64,000 bases of DNA from Candidatus Thiodiazotropha endolucinida (lineage in GTDB: Bacteria > Pseudomonadota > Gammaproteobacteria > Chromatiales > Chromatiaceae). The stretch's first letter is position 1. Every line of letters starts with the position of its first letter. Shown in pieces: positions 55,036-64,000 of this stretch. The notes beneath the pieces were generated by a model. The model did not search any database and was not told the DNA's origin. It was given only the letters and a program-made list of their open reading frames with translations. A program made the translations under genes and the position numbers. The DNA is taken from positions 124,001 to 188,000 of the forward strand of contig NZ_MARB01000002.1 in the NCBI RefSeq assembly GCF_001715975.1. Reading direction: 5' to 3'.

Positions 55036-56133
55036 ATGATATTGAGTAAATGCGAATCTAAACTGGATGTGGATCTTGGTGAAAGAAGCTATCCGATTTT
55101 CATCGGTGAGGGGATTTATGCCGATGCAAGCTATTACAGGAAATATATCTCGGGCAGCCAGGTTATGGTTGTCACCAATGAAACAATTGCCCCGCTCTAC
55201 CTGGATAAGACAACAGAAGCCCTGTCAGACTATGAATTAAAGACCTGCATACTGCCTGATGGAGAGGAGTTCAAAACACTAGAGGTCCTTAACCGGATTT
55301 ATACCGCACTTTTAAAAGGACATTTTACGAGAAGATCCACCTTGGTTGCCCTCGGCGGTGGCGTGATTGGCGATATGACCGGCTTCGCTGCTGCGACTTA
55401 TCAGCGGGGCGTGGAATTTATTCAAGTTCCTACCACGCTGCTATCACAGGTCGATTCATCTGTCGGCGGCAAAACAGGTGTCAACCATCTCCTCGGAAAG
55501 AACATGATCGGTGCGTTCTACCAACCGCAGCTGGTGCTGGCGGATACTTCAACCCTGAATACGTTGGATGACAGACAACTCTCATCGGGACTGGCTGAGG
55601 TGATCAAATACGGTTTAATCGTCGATGCCGAGTTTTTTAGCTGGCTTGAGGAGAACATGGATGCTTTGCTTGCCCGTGATCCGGGGTCTCTTGCCTATGC
55701 CATTGAAAGATCCTGCAGGTGCAAAACTGATGTTGTTGAAGCCGATGAGAAAGAAGCGGGACAACGTGCTTTACTCAATTTAGGACACACATTTGGCCAT
55801 GCCATAGAAACAGGTATGGGTTATGGCGAGTGGTTGCACGGCGAAGCTGTTGCGACAGGTATGTGTATGGCGGCGGACCTGTCGAGGCGAGAGGGGTGGA
55901 TATCGGAGCAATCGTGCGACCGCATTTACCGATTGATAGAAAGGGCTAAACTTCCAATAGAGCCACCCGTTGAACTCTCGGTTGATCGGTTTCTTGAATT
56001 GATGGCAGTCGATAAAAAAGTATTGGATGGTCGTCTGCGACTGGTGCTCTTGAAAGAGATCGGCAGCTCTTTGGTAACGGATGATTTTAAGATGCATAAT
56101 CTGAATGAAACCTTGTCTCAATACGGTAGTTGA
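55036..56133 (+). CDS. aroB: 3-dehydroquinate synthase
   Basis: From ATG 55036 the protein has 365 residues, the usual length. [51 protein letters not shown] and [11 protein letters not shown] give the NAD- and zinc-binding residues. It makes 3-dehydroquinate from DAHP. An earlier TTG overlapping the aroK stop codon would add seven residues. The gene runs straight on from aroK. Confidence 0.95.
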   Translation: MILSKCESKLDVDLGERSYPIFIGEGIYADASYYRKYISGSQVMVVTNETIAPLYLDKTTEALSDYELKTCILPDGEEFKTLEVLNRIYTALLKGHFTRRSTLVALGGGVIGDMTGFAAATYQRGVEFIQVPTTLLSQVDSSVGGKTGVNHLLGKNMIGAFYQPQLVLADTSTLNTLDDRQLSSGLAEVIKYGLIVDAEFFSWLEENMDALLARDPGSLAYAIERSCRCKTDVVEADEKEAGQRALLNLGHTFGHAIETGMGYGEWLHGEAVATGMCMAADLSRREGWISEQSCDRIYRLIERAKLPIEPPVELSVDRFLELMAVDKKVLDGRLRLVLLKEIGSSLVTDDFKMHNLNETLSQYGS

Positions 56134-56159
56134 TAGCCTCTTCAAGGGGGATTTCTGGC

Positions 56160-57866
56160 ATGTCTGACGCCAATGATTTTTTTTCCACATCGGAAGTGAG
56201 CGCACGCCTTGATCTGGTGCGTCATTTAATAGAGAACAGTGAGTTGGTTCCGCTGGTCAGAGGACCATCCGGTATCGGTAAGACGTTACTTGCCACGAGG
56301 CTCCAGCAGTTGGCGCCGGAAAACTGGTCAGTGTGCCATTTTGATGCCGACCCCACCATGCAGCCAGAACGCCTGTTGGCAACCATCGCTCGATGTAGCG
56401 GATTGCCGGATATCGCCGGCGAATTGCTGCAACGACTCGTGGACAGGTTTGGAATATTGCGGAAACGGGGGCGGATTCCTGTATTGCTCGTGGATGATGC
56501 GCATATGTTGCCGCCAACGAGCCTGATTACATTGCTGCGTCTTTTCGAAAGACAACTGGACGGGGTGCGTCTGGTCAGTATTGTGTTGTTTGCTGATGAA
56601 CAGATCGACCTGCTCCTTTCGACCCCTCAATTACAGGTTATGTCGCCCCAGGCGATCCAGGTCATCGACCTGCCGGTGATGACGCGCCAGGAGGCGGCGG
56701 CCTACATGCAGTTTCTGCTTAAGAATGAAGGTCTCTCGGAAAATCTGGCCTTGGATGATGTTAAGTTGAACCGAATATACAGGGAGACAAGGGGTAATCC
56801 CGGCCTGCTGGCCTCCGCAATCCTCAATGCGGTGGGTGAAAATGGCAATGATGAGAGAGAGGGTTCCTTTTTAAGCGGTTATAAAAAGCAGTTACTTATC
56901 GGTGGCCTGCCACTGTTGATTGTTGTGTTGCTGTTCATTTGGCTGATCTCTTCTCTTATTGAGCCTGAATCCGAGGCGCCCCCCGCCAGACAGGTTGAGA
57001 ATAGGATCGAACCGCTGCCCGCTCCTGCAGCACTGCCTCAGTCGCAAATACAGATGCCTGAGGTGACTCAAACAGAAGCGGCCCCCGCCCCGGTGGTAGA
57101 GAGCGCAGCCGTACAAAACCTGGATGCGAAGTCTCAAGCCCCCGAAAAGACGATTGAATCAATTGATGAATCAGTAACGACCGCCAAGCTGGATGTTGTA
57201 ACCGACTCAGTGGTGGAAAACAGCGCATCGCCATCCGCCGTTCCTGTACTGGAGGAGAGCACCGCAAGCGAAAACAGGGATGAGTTCGCGGCAGTGCAGG
57301 GAATTAAAGAAACGCCTGCAGAGATAGAAGTTGAATCTGAGCAGTTGGCAAAATCGGATCAGCCTATCGTTGCTGATATGGTTGAAACTAGTGACATGCA
57401 ACACCAACCTGAGACGCCCGGTAGGCAGCCTGTTGCTGAAATCAACTCCCAGCCAGTCGCAGAGGGACGGATTACAGATAACGGCGTAGAATCCAAAACA
57501 TCAGCGGAAACCCCTATCGCAGCGGTCGAGGAGCTGGTTGAGCCTTCTGGGTCAGCGGAAGAGGCGGGCGGGGATACTGCCGCAATATGGGTTATGTCGC
57601 GTTCAGCGGATAACTATACGTTACAGTTGATAGCGGTTGAAAACCTGGCTTCATTGCAACGTTATATCGATTCAAACAGTCTGACTGGTAAGACCCATAC
57701 TCTTCAGATGACCCGAAATGGGAAGCCCTTGTATGCACTATTATGGGGCGAGTTTCCGGATCGTGTGAGTGCGCAAAAAGCTGTTTCTGCACTGCCGTCA
57801 AGGGTTCAGAAAACAGGTGTATGGGCGCGTAGCTTTGCATCACTGAAACAGTCAATGGCCCGATGA
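56160..57866 (+). CDS. DamX-like AAA ATPase with SPOR domain
   Basis: From ATG 56160 (AAGGGGG ahead) the protein has 568 residues. It starts with an AAA/ExeA-like ATPase (VRGPSGIGKTLLATRL near 40, VLLVDDAHMLPP near 115), then one membrane helix (LLIGGLPLLIVVLLFIWLIS near 255), a long Pro/Glu/Ala-rich periplasmic linker (about 280-480) and a C-terminal SPOR domain (YTLQLIAVENLASLQRYI, ALLWGEFPDR) that binds denuded peptidoglycan at the septum. This order, after aroB and before gltB, marks DamX of gammaproteobacteria, which acts in cell division. Confidence 0.85.
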   Translation: MSDANDFFSTSEVSARLDLVRHLIENSELVPLVRGPSGIGKTLLATRLQQLAPENWSVCHFDADPTMQPERLLATIARCSGLPDIAGELLQRLVDRFGILRKRGRIPVLLVDDAHMLPPTSLITLLRLFERQLDGVRLVSIVLFADEQIDLLLSTPQLQVMSPQAIQVIDLPVMTRQEAAAYMQFLLKNEGLSENLALDDVKLNRIYRETRGNPGLLASAILNAVGENGNDEREGSFLSGYKKQLLIGGLPLLIVVLLFIWLISSLIEPESEAPPARQVENRIEPLPAPAALPQSQIQMPEVTQTEAAPAPVVESAAVQNLDAKSQAPEKTIESIDESVTTAKLDVVTDSVVENSASPSAVPVLEESTASENRDEFAAVQGIKETPAEIEVESEQLAKSDQPIVADMVETSDMQHQPETPGRQPVAEINSQPVAEGRITDNGVESKTSAETPIAAVEELVEPSGSAEEAGGDTAAIWVMSRSADNYTLQLIAVENLASLQRYIDSNSLTGKTHTLQMTRNGKPLYALLWGEFPDRVSAQKAVSALPSRVQKTGVWARSFASLKQSMAR

Positions 57867-58287
57867 TTGTATGATTTAGGTTCGTATTTTTATCCAGTTA
57901 AGCATTTTTTGCTGTGTTCTGAACGCCGCTGTTAATAAATCCGGCCAATTGTGCGTGATTTTAACTGCTTGATATTATTGCAATTGTCTGCAAGTCTGGC
58001 GGTCATGGTGATCTAGGTTGATTGTGATACGCCTGGATCGATCCTTTAACGGCCGTGATCCGATTCAGAACTAGCTTGAGAGGAGATTCTCAAGTATCCT
58101 ACGATGTTCTGTGTCTTCGAGTGCTTCGACCGCGACTGCTCCACACTCCTTCAGGATTATGACCGGTCGAGGCCACTTGATGTAAGCCAGCGACCTGACG
58201 GGTTGCTGTGTACTCCTTGATCAGGTTATTGCATAACCCTCGGTGCGGTGTCGGCCAAACTGGGGCGTGTTAAATGAGGTTTGCGTA
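57867..58287. other. Leader region of gltBD
   Basis: No gene is seen. A small hairpin CTTGAGA/TCTCAAG at 58075-58094 stands about 195 bases before the gltB start. A terminator for the aroK-damX unit is not clear; AAGCATTTTTTGCTG near 57900 is a weak hairpin with a T-rich loop. Confidence 0.4.
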
Positions 58288-61200
58288 ATGAGCCATGGTG
58301 CTTTACCACCGAAACAGGGACTATATGATCCCGCCAATGAACATGACGCCTGTGGTGTTGGATTTGTTGCCAATATCAAAGGTGTGAAAAGCCACGATAC
58401 GGTACGCCAGGGCCTGGAAATACTTGATCGCCTTACCCACCGTGGTGCTGTCGGGGCCGATCCAAAAGCTGGCGATGGGGCAGGTATACTGCTGCAGATT
58501 CCCGATGCCTTTTTCCGTGGTGTGGTTGATTTCGAGTTGCCGCCGGAAGGTGACTATGCCATTGGCATGGTTTTCTTACCGCAAAATGCAGCAAGCCGTG
58601 ACGAGTGTGAAGAGACTATCGAGTCCTTCATCGCGAACGAAGGGCAACGACTGATCGGCTGGCGTGATGTGCCGGTCAAAAACAGTGGCTTGGGTGAAAG
58701 CGTTATTCCCACTGAGCCTGGGGTGCGACAGGTTTTCGTTGCCCGTGGCGATAATTGCAAAGATCAGGATGTCTTCGAGCGTAAGTTGTTTGTAATCCGC
58801 AAACAGATCGAGAATCGAATCAGGCAGGCTGAAATGGAGGGAGGTAGTAGCTTCTACTTCACTTCATTCTCATCCAGGACTCTGGTCTACAAGGGGATGC
58901 TTCTGGCAAACCAGGTCGGTGAATACTATCTCGATCTGCAGGATGAGCGCATGCAGTCGGCCCTGGCCCTGGTGCATCAGCGATTTTCCACCAACACCTT
59001 CCCGACCTGGGATCTGGCCCACCCATTTCGCATGATTGCGCACAATGGGGAGATCAATACCCTGCGCGGCAATGTCAACTGGATGCGAGCGCGTAAGAAT
59101 TCCATGGCCTCCGAGGTCCTGGGTGAGGATCTGGAGAAGATCTGGCCATTGATCCCGGAGGGTCAATCCGACTCGGCCTGTTTCGACAATGCACTGGAGT
59201 TACTGGTTGCCGGCGGCTATTCGCTGGCCAATGCCATGATGATGCTGATCCCTGAAGCCTGGGGCGGCAACAAATTGATGGATAATCAGCGGCGTGCCTT
59301 CTATGAATTTCATGCTGCGTTGATGGAGCCCTGGGATGGCCCGGCAGCCGTGGCATTTACCGATGGCCGTCAGATTGGCGCAACCCTGGATCGCAACGGT
59401 CTGCGTCCCGCCCGTTACCTGATTACTGACGATGATCTGGTGGTTATGGCCTCCGAGATGGGTGTGCTGGACATACCGGAAGAGAAAATCGTAAAAAAAT
59501 GGCGCCTGCAGCCGGGCAAGATGTTCCTCATCGACCTGGAACAGGGACGCATTATCGACGATGGCGAGATCAAAGCCGAGCTCGCCACCGCCAAACCCTA
59601 TCAGGATTGGCTGGATCAAACCCAGATCCATCTCGATTCACTGCCCTCTGATGTGGCCCCGATGGCCCCTGATGACGAGGACCTGCTCGATGCACAGCAG
59701 GCCTTTGGCTATAGCCAGGAGGATATAAAATTTCTCCTGACACCGATGGTGTTGACGGGACAGGAGGCGACTGGTTCCATGGGGGCGGATAATCCACCTT
59801 CTGTACTTTCCCTGCGGGCCAAACACCTGTCGACCTATTTCAAGCAGAACTTTGCCCAGGTGACCAATCCGCCCATTGATCCGATCCGGGAAGAACTGGT
59901 GATGTCACTGGTCAGTCTGATCGGGCCCAGGCCGAATCTGTTGAATATGGCGGATGCCGGCGATCACATGCGATTGGAGGTCTCACAACCGGTGCTGACC
60001 AATGAGGATCTGGAGCGCATACGCCATATCGAAGACAACACCGGTGGCGCTTTCAGAACCAAAACCCTGAATATCGTCTATCCATCAATGAGCGGTGTCG
60101 AGGGGATGAAGCCGGCACTTACAAGGCTCTGTGAGATGGCAGAGCAGAACGTGCGAGAGGGTTACAATATCCTGATTCTGTCTGATCGCAGGGTGGATGC
60201 GGATAATATCGCCATACCGGCACTGCTAGCCACTTCGGCTGTGCATCATCACCTGATACGCAAAGGCCTGCGGACAGAATCGGGTCTGGTGATCGAAACC
60301 GGTTCAGCCCTGGAAGTACACCACTTCGCCACCCTGGCGGGTTATGGCGCAGAGGCAGTCAACCCCTACCTGGCCTTCGATACGATTCAGGCGCTGTTAC
60401 CCTCCTTGAGCGAGCCGCTGGCGTTTGCCGAAGCCCAGAGACGCTATATCAAAGCGGTGGGCAAGGGTCTGAAAAAGGTCATGTCCAAGATGGGCATTTC
60501 AACCTATCAATCCTATTGCGGCGCGCAGATCTTTGATGCGGTGGGTCTTTCCAGCAACTTCATCGATGCCTATTTTACCGGTACCACAACGACTATCGAG
60601 GGTGCCGACCTGAATGAGATCGCCTCTGAGGCGGTCAAATGGCACGACAAGGCCTATGGCGATCAGCTGATATACAAGAAGCATCTCGATGTGGGTGGCG
60701 ACTATGCCTACAGATTGCGGGGTGAAGATCACAACTGGACACCGGACACCATCGCAAAAATACAGCATGCGGTGCGCAGTAATGATTGGGACACCTATCA
60801 GTCCTTTGCCGATGCGATCAATAGCCAGAACGAGATTCTGTTGACGCTTAGGGGCCTTTTCGAGTTCAAGCGGGTGGAGCAGCCCCTGTCTCTGGACGAA
60901 GTGGAGCCTGCAAGCGAGATTGTCAAGCGATTCGCCACCGGCGCCATGTCCTTCGGCTCGATATCCTACGAGGCCCACTCGACCCTGGCCAAGGCGATGA
61001 ACGCTATCGGCGGTAAATCCAATACCGGCGAGGGTGGTGAGGAACCGGAGCGTTTCAATCCTCTTGAGGACGGCAGCAGGAATCCCGAACGATCGGCCAT
61101 CAAGCAGGTTGCATCCGGCCGATTCGGTGTGACCACCGAGTATCTTGTCAACTCGGATGATATCCAGATCAAGATGGCGCAGGGTGCCAAGCCTGGTGAA

Positions 61201-62925
61201 GGTGGGCAGCTACCAGGTCACAAGGTCAATCAGCAGATTGCCCGGGTGCGTCACTCCACGCCAGGGGTGGGCCTGATCTCACCGCCGCCTCACCACGATA
61301 TCTATTCCATCGAGGATTTGGCACAGCTGATTCATGATCTGAAAAACGTTAATCCCAACGCGCGTATCTCGGTCAAGCTGGTCTCGGAGGTGGGCGTCGG
61401 AACCGTTGCCGCGGGTGTCTCCAAGGCCCATGCGGACCATGTGACGATTTCGGGTTATGACGGTGGCACCGGCGCCAGTCCGCTGACCTCGATCAAGCAT
61501 GCCGGTTCGCCCTGGGAGATCGGCTTGGCTGAGACCCACCAGACTCTGGTGCTGAACAGGCTGCGTGGGCGCATTTCGGTTCAGGCTGACGGGGGTATGC
61601 GAACCGGCCGGGATGTGGTTGTCGCAGCCATGCTCGGGGCTGATGAGATCGGTTTCGCCACTGCGCCCTTGATTGCCGAGGGATGTCTGATGATGCGGAA
61701 ATGTCATCTCAACACCTGTCCGGTGGGCATTGCCACCCAGGATCCGGAGTTACGCAAGCGTTTCACCGGCAAGCCTGAGCATGTCATCAACTACTTCTTC
61801 TTTGTCGCCGAAGAGGCACGCAGGCTGATGGCGGAACTCGGTTTCAGGACCTGGAATGAAATGGTTGGTCAGAGCGACCGCCTCGACATGCGTAAGGCGA
61901 TCAATCATTGGAAAGCTAAGGGGCTCGACTACAGTCGTTTGCTGGCTAAACCGCAAGCGGGACCGGATGTTGCTCTGTTCAACTGCGAAACGCAGGATCA
62001 TGGACTCGACAGGGCCATGGACCTTGAGCTGATCAAACGCGCTCAACCTGCCCTGGAAAAAGGTGAGGCTGTGAAGATTGAGATCGATATCCATAACTAC
62101 AATCGAACCTTCGGCACCATGTTGTCTGGCAGGGTGGCGGAAAGGTACGGCCATAAAGGATTGCCGGATGACACGATCTATATCAAAGCCAGCGGTACGG
62201 CTGGACAATCCTTCGGTGCCTGGGCAGCCAAAGGTGTCACCATTGAGCTGGCCGGAGAAGGCAATGATTACGTGGGCAAGGGCCTCTCGGGTGGGCGCCT
62301 GGTAATCTATCCGCCGGAAAATGCCGGTATCGGCAAGGCGGAAGAGAATATCATCGTCGGTAATACCGTGCTCTATGGTGGCATCAGCGGTGAATGTTAT
62401 TTCCGAGGTGTCGCCGGGGAGCGCTTCTGTGTACGCAACTCGGGTGTCACGGCGGTCATAGAAGGTGTCGGTGATCACGGTTGTGAATATATGACCGGCG
62501 GTGTGGTGGTCTGTCTCGGATCTACCGGTCGCAACTTTGCCGCGGGTATGTCCGGCGGTATCGCCTATGTGTTGGATGAAACAGGCGACTTCAGTGAACG
62601 CTGCAATATGGCACAGGTGGAACTGGAGCCGATCGAGGAGGAGGATGATGCCCTCGAAGCCCTGGATCACCAGGGGGGAGACCTGGAGAGCCACGGTCTG
62701 GTGGATCTCAGTCGTGATATGACACGCTATGATGCTTTGCGCCTGAAGCAGCTGATAGAACGCCATCTGCACTACACCAATTCGGAGGTTGCCAAGCGAA
62801 TTCTCAATAACTGGGATAGCATGCTGCCGAAGTTTGTTAAGGTCATGCCGGTAGAGTATCGACGTGCATTGAAAGAGATGCAGGCACAACACGTCGATGC
62901 AACCGCCAGTCAGGGGAGTCATTAG
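58288..62925 (+). CDS. gltB: Glutamate synthase large subunit
   Basis: The 1545-residue protein from ATG 58288 (GTAATG context) begins with a short leader and [16 protein letters not shown], whose Cys becomes the N-terminal nucleophile of the glutaminase domain (about 20-430). Then come the central domain, the FMN/4Fe-4S synthase domain with [31 protein letters not shown] and [13 protein letters not shown], and the C-terminal beta-helix ([17 protein letters not shown]). With GltD it makes glutamate from 2-oxoglutarate and glutamine. The gltD gene follows two bases on. Confidence 0.97.
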   Translation: MSHGALPPKQGLYDPANEHDACGVGFVANIKGVKSHDTVRQGLEILDRLTHRGAVGADPKAGDGAGILLQIPDAFFRGVVDFELPPEGDYAIGMVFLPQNAASRDECEETIESFIANEGQRLIGWRDVPVKNSGLGESVIPTEPGVRQVFVARGDNCKDQDVFERKLFVIRKQIENRIRQAEMEGGSSFYFTSFSSRTLVYKGMLLANQVGEYYLDLQDERMQSALALVHQRFSTNTFPTWDLAHPFRMIAHNGEINTLRGNVNWMRARKNSMASEVLGEDLEKIWPLIPEGQSDSACFDNALELLVAGGYSLANAMMMLIPEAWGGNKLMDNQRRAFYEFHAALMEPWDGPAAVAFTDGRQIGATLDRNGLRPARYLITDDDLVVMASEMGVLDIPEEKIVKKWRLQPGKMFLIDLEQGRIIDDGEIKAELATAKPYQDWLDQTQIHLDSLPSDVAPMAPDDEDLLDAQQAFGYSQEDIKFLLTPMVLTGQEATGSMGADNPPSVLSLRAKHLSTYFKQNFAQVTNPPIDPIREELVMSLVSLIGPRPNLLNMADAGDHMRLEVSQPVLTNEDLERIRHIEDNTGGAFRTKTLNIVYPSMSGVEGMKPALTRLCEMAEQNVREGYNILILSDRRVDADNIAIPALLATSAVHHHLIRKGLRTESGLVIETGSALEVHHFATLAGYGAEAVNPYLAFDTIQALLPSLSEPLAFAEAQRRYIKAVGKGLKKVMSKMGISTYQSYCGAQIFDAVGLSSNFIDAYFTGTTTTIEGADLNEIASEAVKWHDKAYGDQLIYKKHLDVGGDYAYRLRGEDHNWTPDTIAKIQHAVRSNDWDTYQSFADAINSQNEILLTLRGLFEFKRVEQPLSLDEVEPASEIVKRFATGAMSFGSISYEAHSTLAKAMNAIGGKSNTGEGGEEPERFNPLEDGSRNPERSAIKQVASGRFGVTTEYLVNSDDIQIKMAQGAKPGEGGQLPGHKVNQQIARVRHSTPGVGLISPPPHHDIYSIEDLAQLIHDLKNVNPNARISVKLVSEVGVGTVAAGVSKAHADHVTISGYDGGTGASPLTSIKHAGSPWEIGLAETHQTLVLNRLRGRISVQADGGMRTGRDVVVAAMLGADEIGFATAPLIAEGCLMMRKCHLNTCPVGIATQDPELRKRFTGKPEHVINYFFFVAEEARRLMAELGFRTWNEMVGQSDRLDMRKAINHWKAKGLDYSRLLAKPQAGPDVALFNCETQDHGLDRAMDLELIKRAQPALEKGEAVKIEIDIHNYNRTFGTMLSGRVAERYGHKGLPDDTIYIKASGTAGQSFGAWAAKGVTIELAGEGNDYVGKGLSGGRLVIYPPENAGIGKAEENIIVGNTVLYGGISGECYFRGVAGERFCVRNSGVTAVIEGVGDHGCEYMTGGVVVCLGSTGRNFAAGMSGGIAYVLDETGDFSERCNMAQVELEPIEEEDDALEALDHQGGDLESHGLVDLSRDMTRYDALRLKQLIERHLHYTNSEVAKRILNNWDSMLPKFVKVMPVEYRRALKEMQAQHVDATASQGSH

Positions 62926-62927
62926 AG

Positions 62928-64000
62928 ATGGGGAAACCAACAGGTTTTAAAGAGATTGTTCGACAGGACAGGACTTATGCACCCGTAGCGGATCGTATCA
63001 TCCACTACAATGAGTTCGTAATACCGCTGAGCGAGGAGAACGTCAGCCAGCAGGGTGCACGTTGCATGGACTGCGGCATTCCCTTTTGTCATGAAGGATG
63101 CCCGGTAAACAATATCATTCCCGACTGGAACGACCTGGTCTACCGTGGCGACTGGCGTGCAGCGATCGATGTCCTGCACAGCACCAATAACTTTCCTGAA
63201 TTCACCGGGCGCATCTGTCCTGCACCCTGTGAAGCTGCCTGTACCCTGAACCTTGAAGATGAGCCAGTCACAATCAAGACCATCGAGTACAGCATTATCG
63301 AGAAGGCCTGGAGCGAGGGTTGGGTCAAGCCCCAGATCGCCGATCACAAAAGCGGCAAGCGTATTGCGGTTGTCGGGTCCGGGCCGGCAGGGATGGCCGC
63401 TGCGCAGCAGCTCGCCAGGGCGGGACACGCAGTTGTGCTGTTTGAAAAACAGAACCGGATCGGCGGGCTGTTACGCTATGGCATCCCTGACTTCAAACTC
63501 GATAAAAAGGTGATCGATCGCCGTATGGCCCAGATGCGGACAGAAGGAGTCGAGTTCAAGACAAGCATCCATGTGGGTGTCGATATTCCCAGTAAACAGT
63601 TACTGGATGACTTTGATGCCATTCTGTTGACCGGTGGCTCCGAAAAGCCCCGTGACCTGCCGATGCCCGGGCGTGAATTGAATGGTGTTCATTTTGCGAT
63701 GGATTTCCTGCGCAGTAATAGCCATCGTGTTCAGGGCGATAAGGTGGATAACTTCATCTCCGCAGAAGGCAAGCATGTTGTTGTCATCGGTGGCGGTGAT
63801 ACCGGGTCTGACTGTATCGGTACATCCAATCGGCATGGCGCGGCTTCGGTCACCCAGCTGGAGATTCTGCCGCAACCCCCTGAAAAGGAGAACAAGGGCA
63901 CCACTTGGCCGAATTGGCCAAATAAAATGCGTACCTCAAGCTCTCAGGAAGAGGGGTGTGAGCGTATGTGGCAGGTTGCCACCAAGGCATTCCTCGATGA
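62928..64000 (+). CDS. gltD: Glutamate synthase small subunit, 5' part
   Basis: The gene starts at ATG 62928, two bases after the gltB stop codon, and is still open at the right edge after 357 codons (the family has about 480 residues). It has N-terminal iron-sulfur cysteines ([17 protein letters not shown] and [12 protein letters not shown]), an FAD fold ([19 protein letters not shown]) and the start of the NADPH fold ([18 protein letters not shown]). It passes electrons from NADPH to the large subunit. Its layout is shared with the DsrL-type protein at 10411. Confidence 0.95.
   Translation, partial: MGKPTGFKEIVRQDRTYAPVADRIIHYNEFVIPLSEENVSQQGARCMDCGIPFCHEGCPVNNIIPDWNDLVYRGDWRAAIDVLHSTNNFPEFTGRICPAPCEAACTLNLEDEPVTIKTIEYSIIEKAWSEGWVKPQIADHKSGKRIAVVGSGPAGMAAAQQLARAGHAVVLFEKQNRIGGLLRYGIPDFKLDKKVIDRRMAQMRTEGVEFKTSIHVGVDIPSKQLLDDFDAILLTGGSEKPRDLPMPGRELNGVHFAMDFLRSNSHRVQGDKVDNFISAEGKHVVVIGGGDTGSDCIGTSNRHGAASVTQLEILPQPPEKENKGTTWPNWPNKMRTSSSQEEGCERMWQVATKAFLD

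Noticed and set aside
61750-62940. 396-codon minus-strand frame opposite gltB
   Set aside because: It mirrors the GltB C-terminal domain, whose motifs are unmistakable on the plus strand.

Overview
The window reads as chromosome of a gammaproteobacterium, probably a sulfur-oxidising lineage near the Chromatiales/Sedimenticolaceae; the lineage is inference. Support comes from the conserved block ponA (divergent)-pilMNOPQ-aroK-aroB-damX-like-gltB-gltD at the right end. Other support is a DsrL-type iron-sulfur flavoprotein, DsrE-family proteins, a PPi-PFK-like phosphofructokinase, a di-haem cytochrome c peroxidase, sucCD, gltA and PPK2. I saw no rRNA, tRNA, CRISPR array or prophage.

Layout. 1-3100 is accessory debris: the C-terminal end of an M6-like peptidase, a REP-type transposase remnant and an IS1595-like transposase split by an in-frame TGA. 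3540-6910 is a compact redox/sulfur module: cytoplasmic DsrE protein, ECF sigma factor, zinc-finger anti-sigma factor, secreted DsrE protein and a CxxC carboxymuconolactone-decarboxylase/AhpD-like protein. Identical ECF-type promoters (GGGACCT-N14-TGCGTCT) precede its first and last genes. 7500-8950 holds a decayed TRAP substrate-binding gene divergent from an intact FadR-type GntR regulator, with two TTGGT-N2-ACCA operators between them. 9600-15860 has a hypothetical protein, the DsrL-type protein and a three-gene membrane-glycosylation operon whose last gene has an in-frame TAA. 16000-17270 encodes two DUF4398-type lipoproteins, one with an OmpA domain.

17650-22700 looks like a peroxide/iron defence locus. 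On the minus strand are rubrerythrin, a CCG-type Fe-S protein, an encapsulated-ferritin-like protein with no encapsulin, and a DUF3501 protein. Divergent from them are an Irr/PerR-like Fur regulator and a cytochrome c peroxidase whose promoter holds a perfect 7-1-7 TTAGAAT/ATTCTAA box. 22800-49100 is mainly housekeeping: glk, uvrD, a Tat-type TRAP binding protein, hemW, a GGDEF/EAL protein, H-NS-like and Rof-like small proteins, rpmE, a secreted nuclease, phosphofructokinase, PPK2, sucDC, a KamA-like radical SAM enzyme, gltA and ponA. 49290-64000 is the type IV pilus, shikimate and glutamate synthase block, with gltD running off the right edge.

The most interesting signals are the ECF/DsrE/AhpD module with its duplicated promoter, the Irr/PerR-box peroxide locus with an orphan EncFtn, a multibranched RNA-like element at 21332-21426, the rpmE terminator lying inside the signal-peptide codons of the next gene, and several single-codon gene interruptions.
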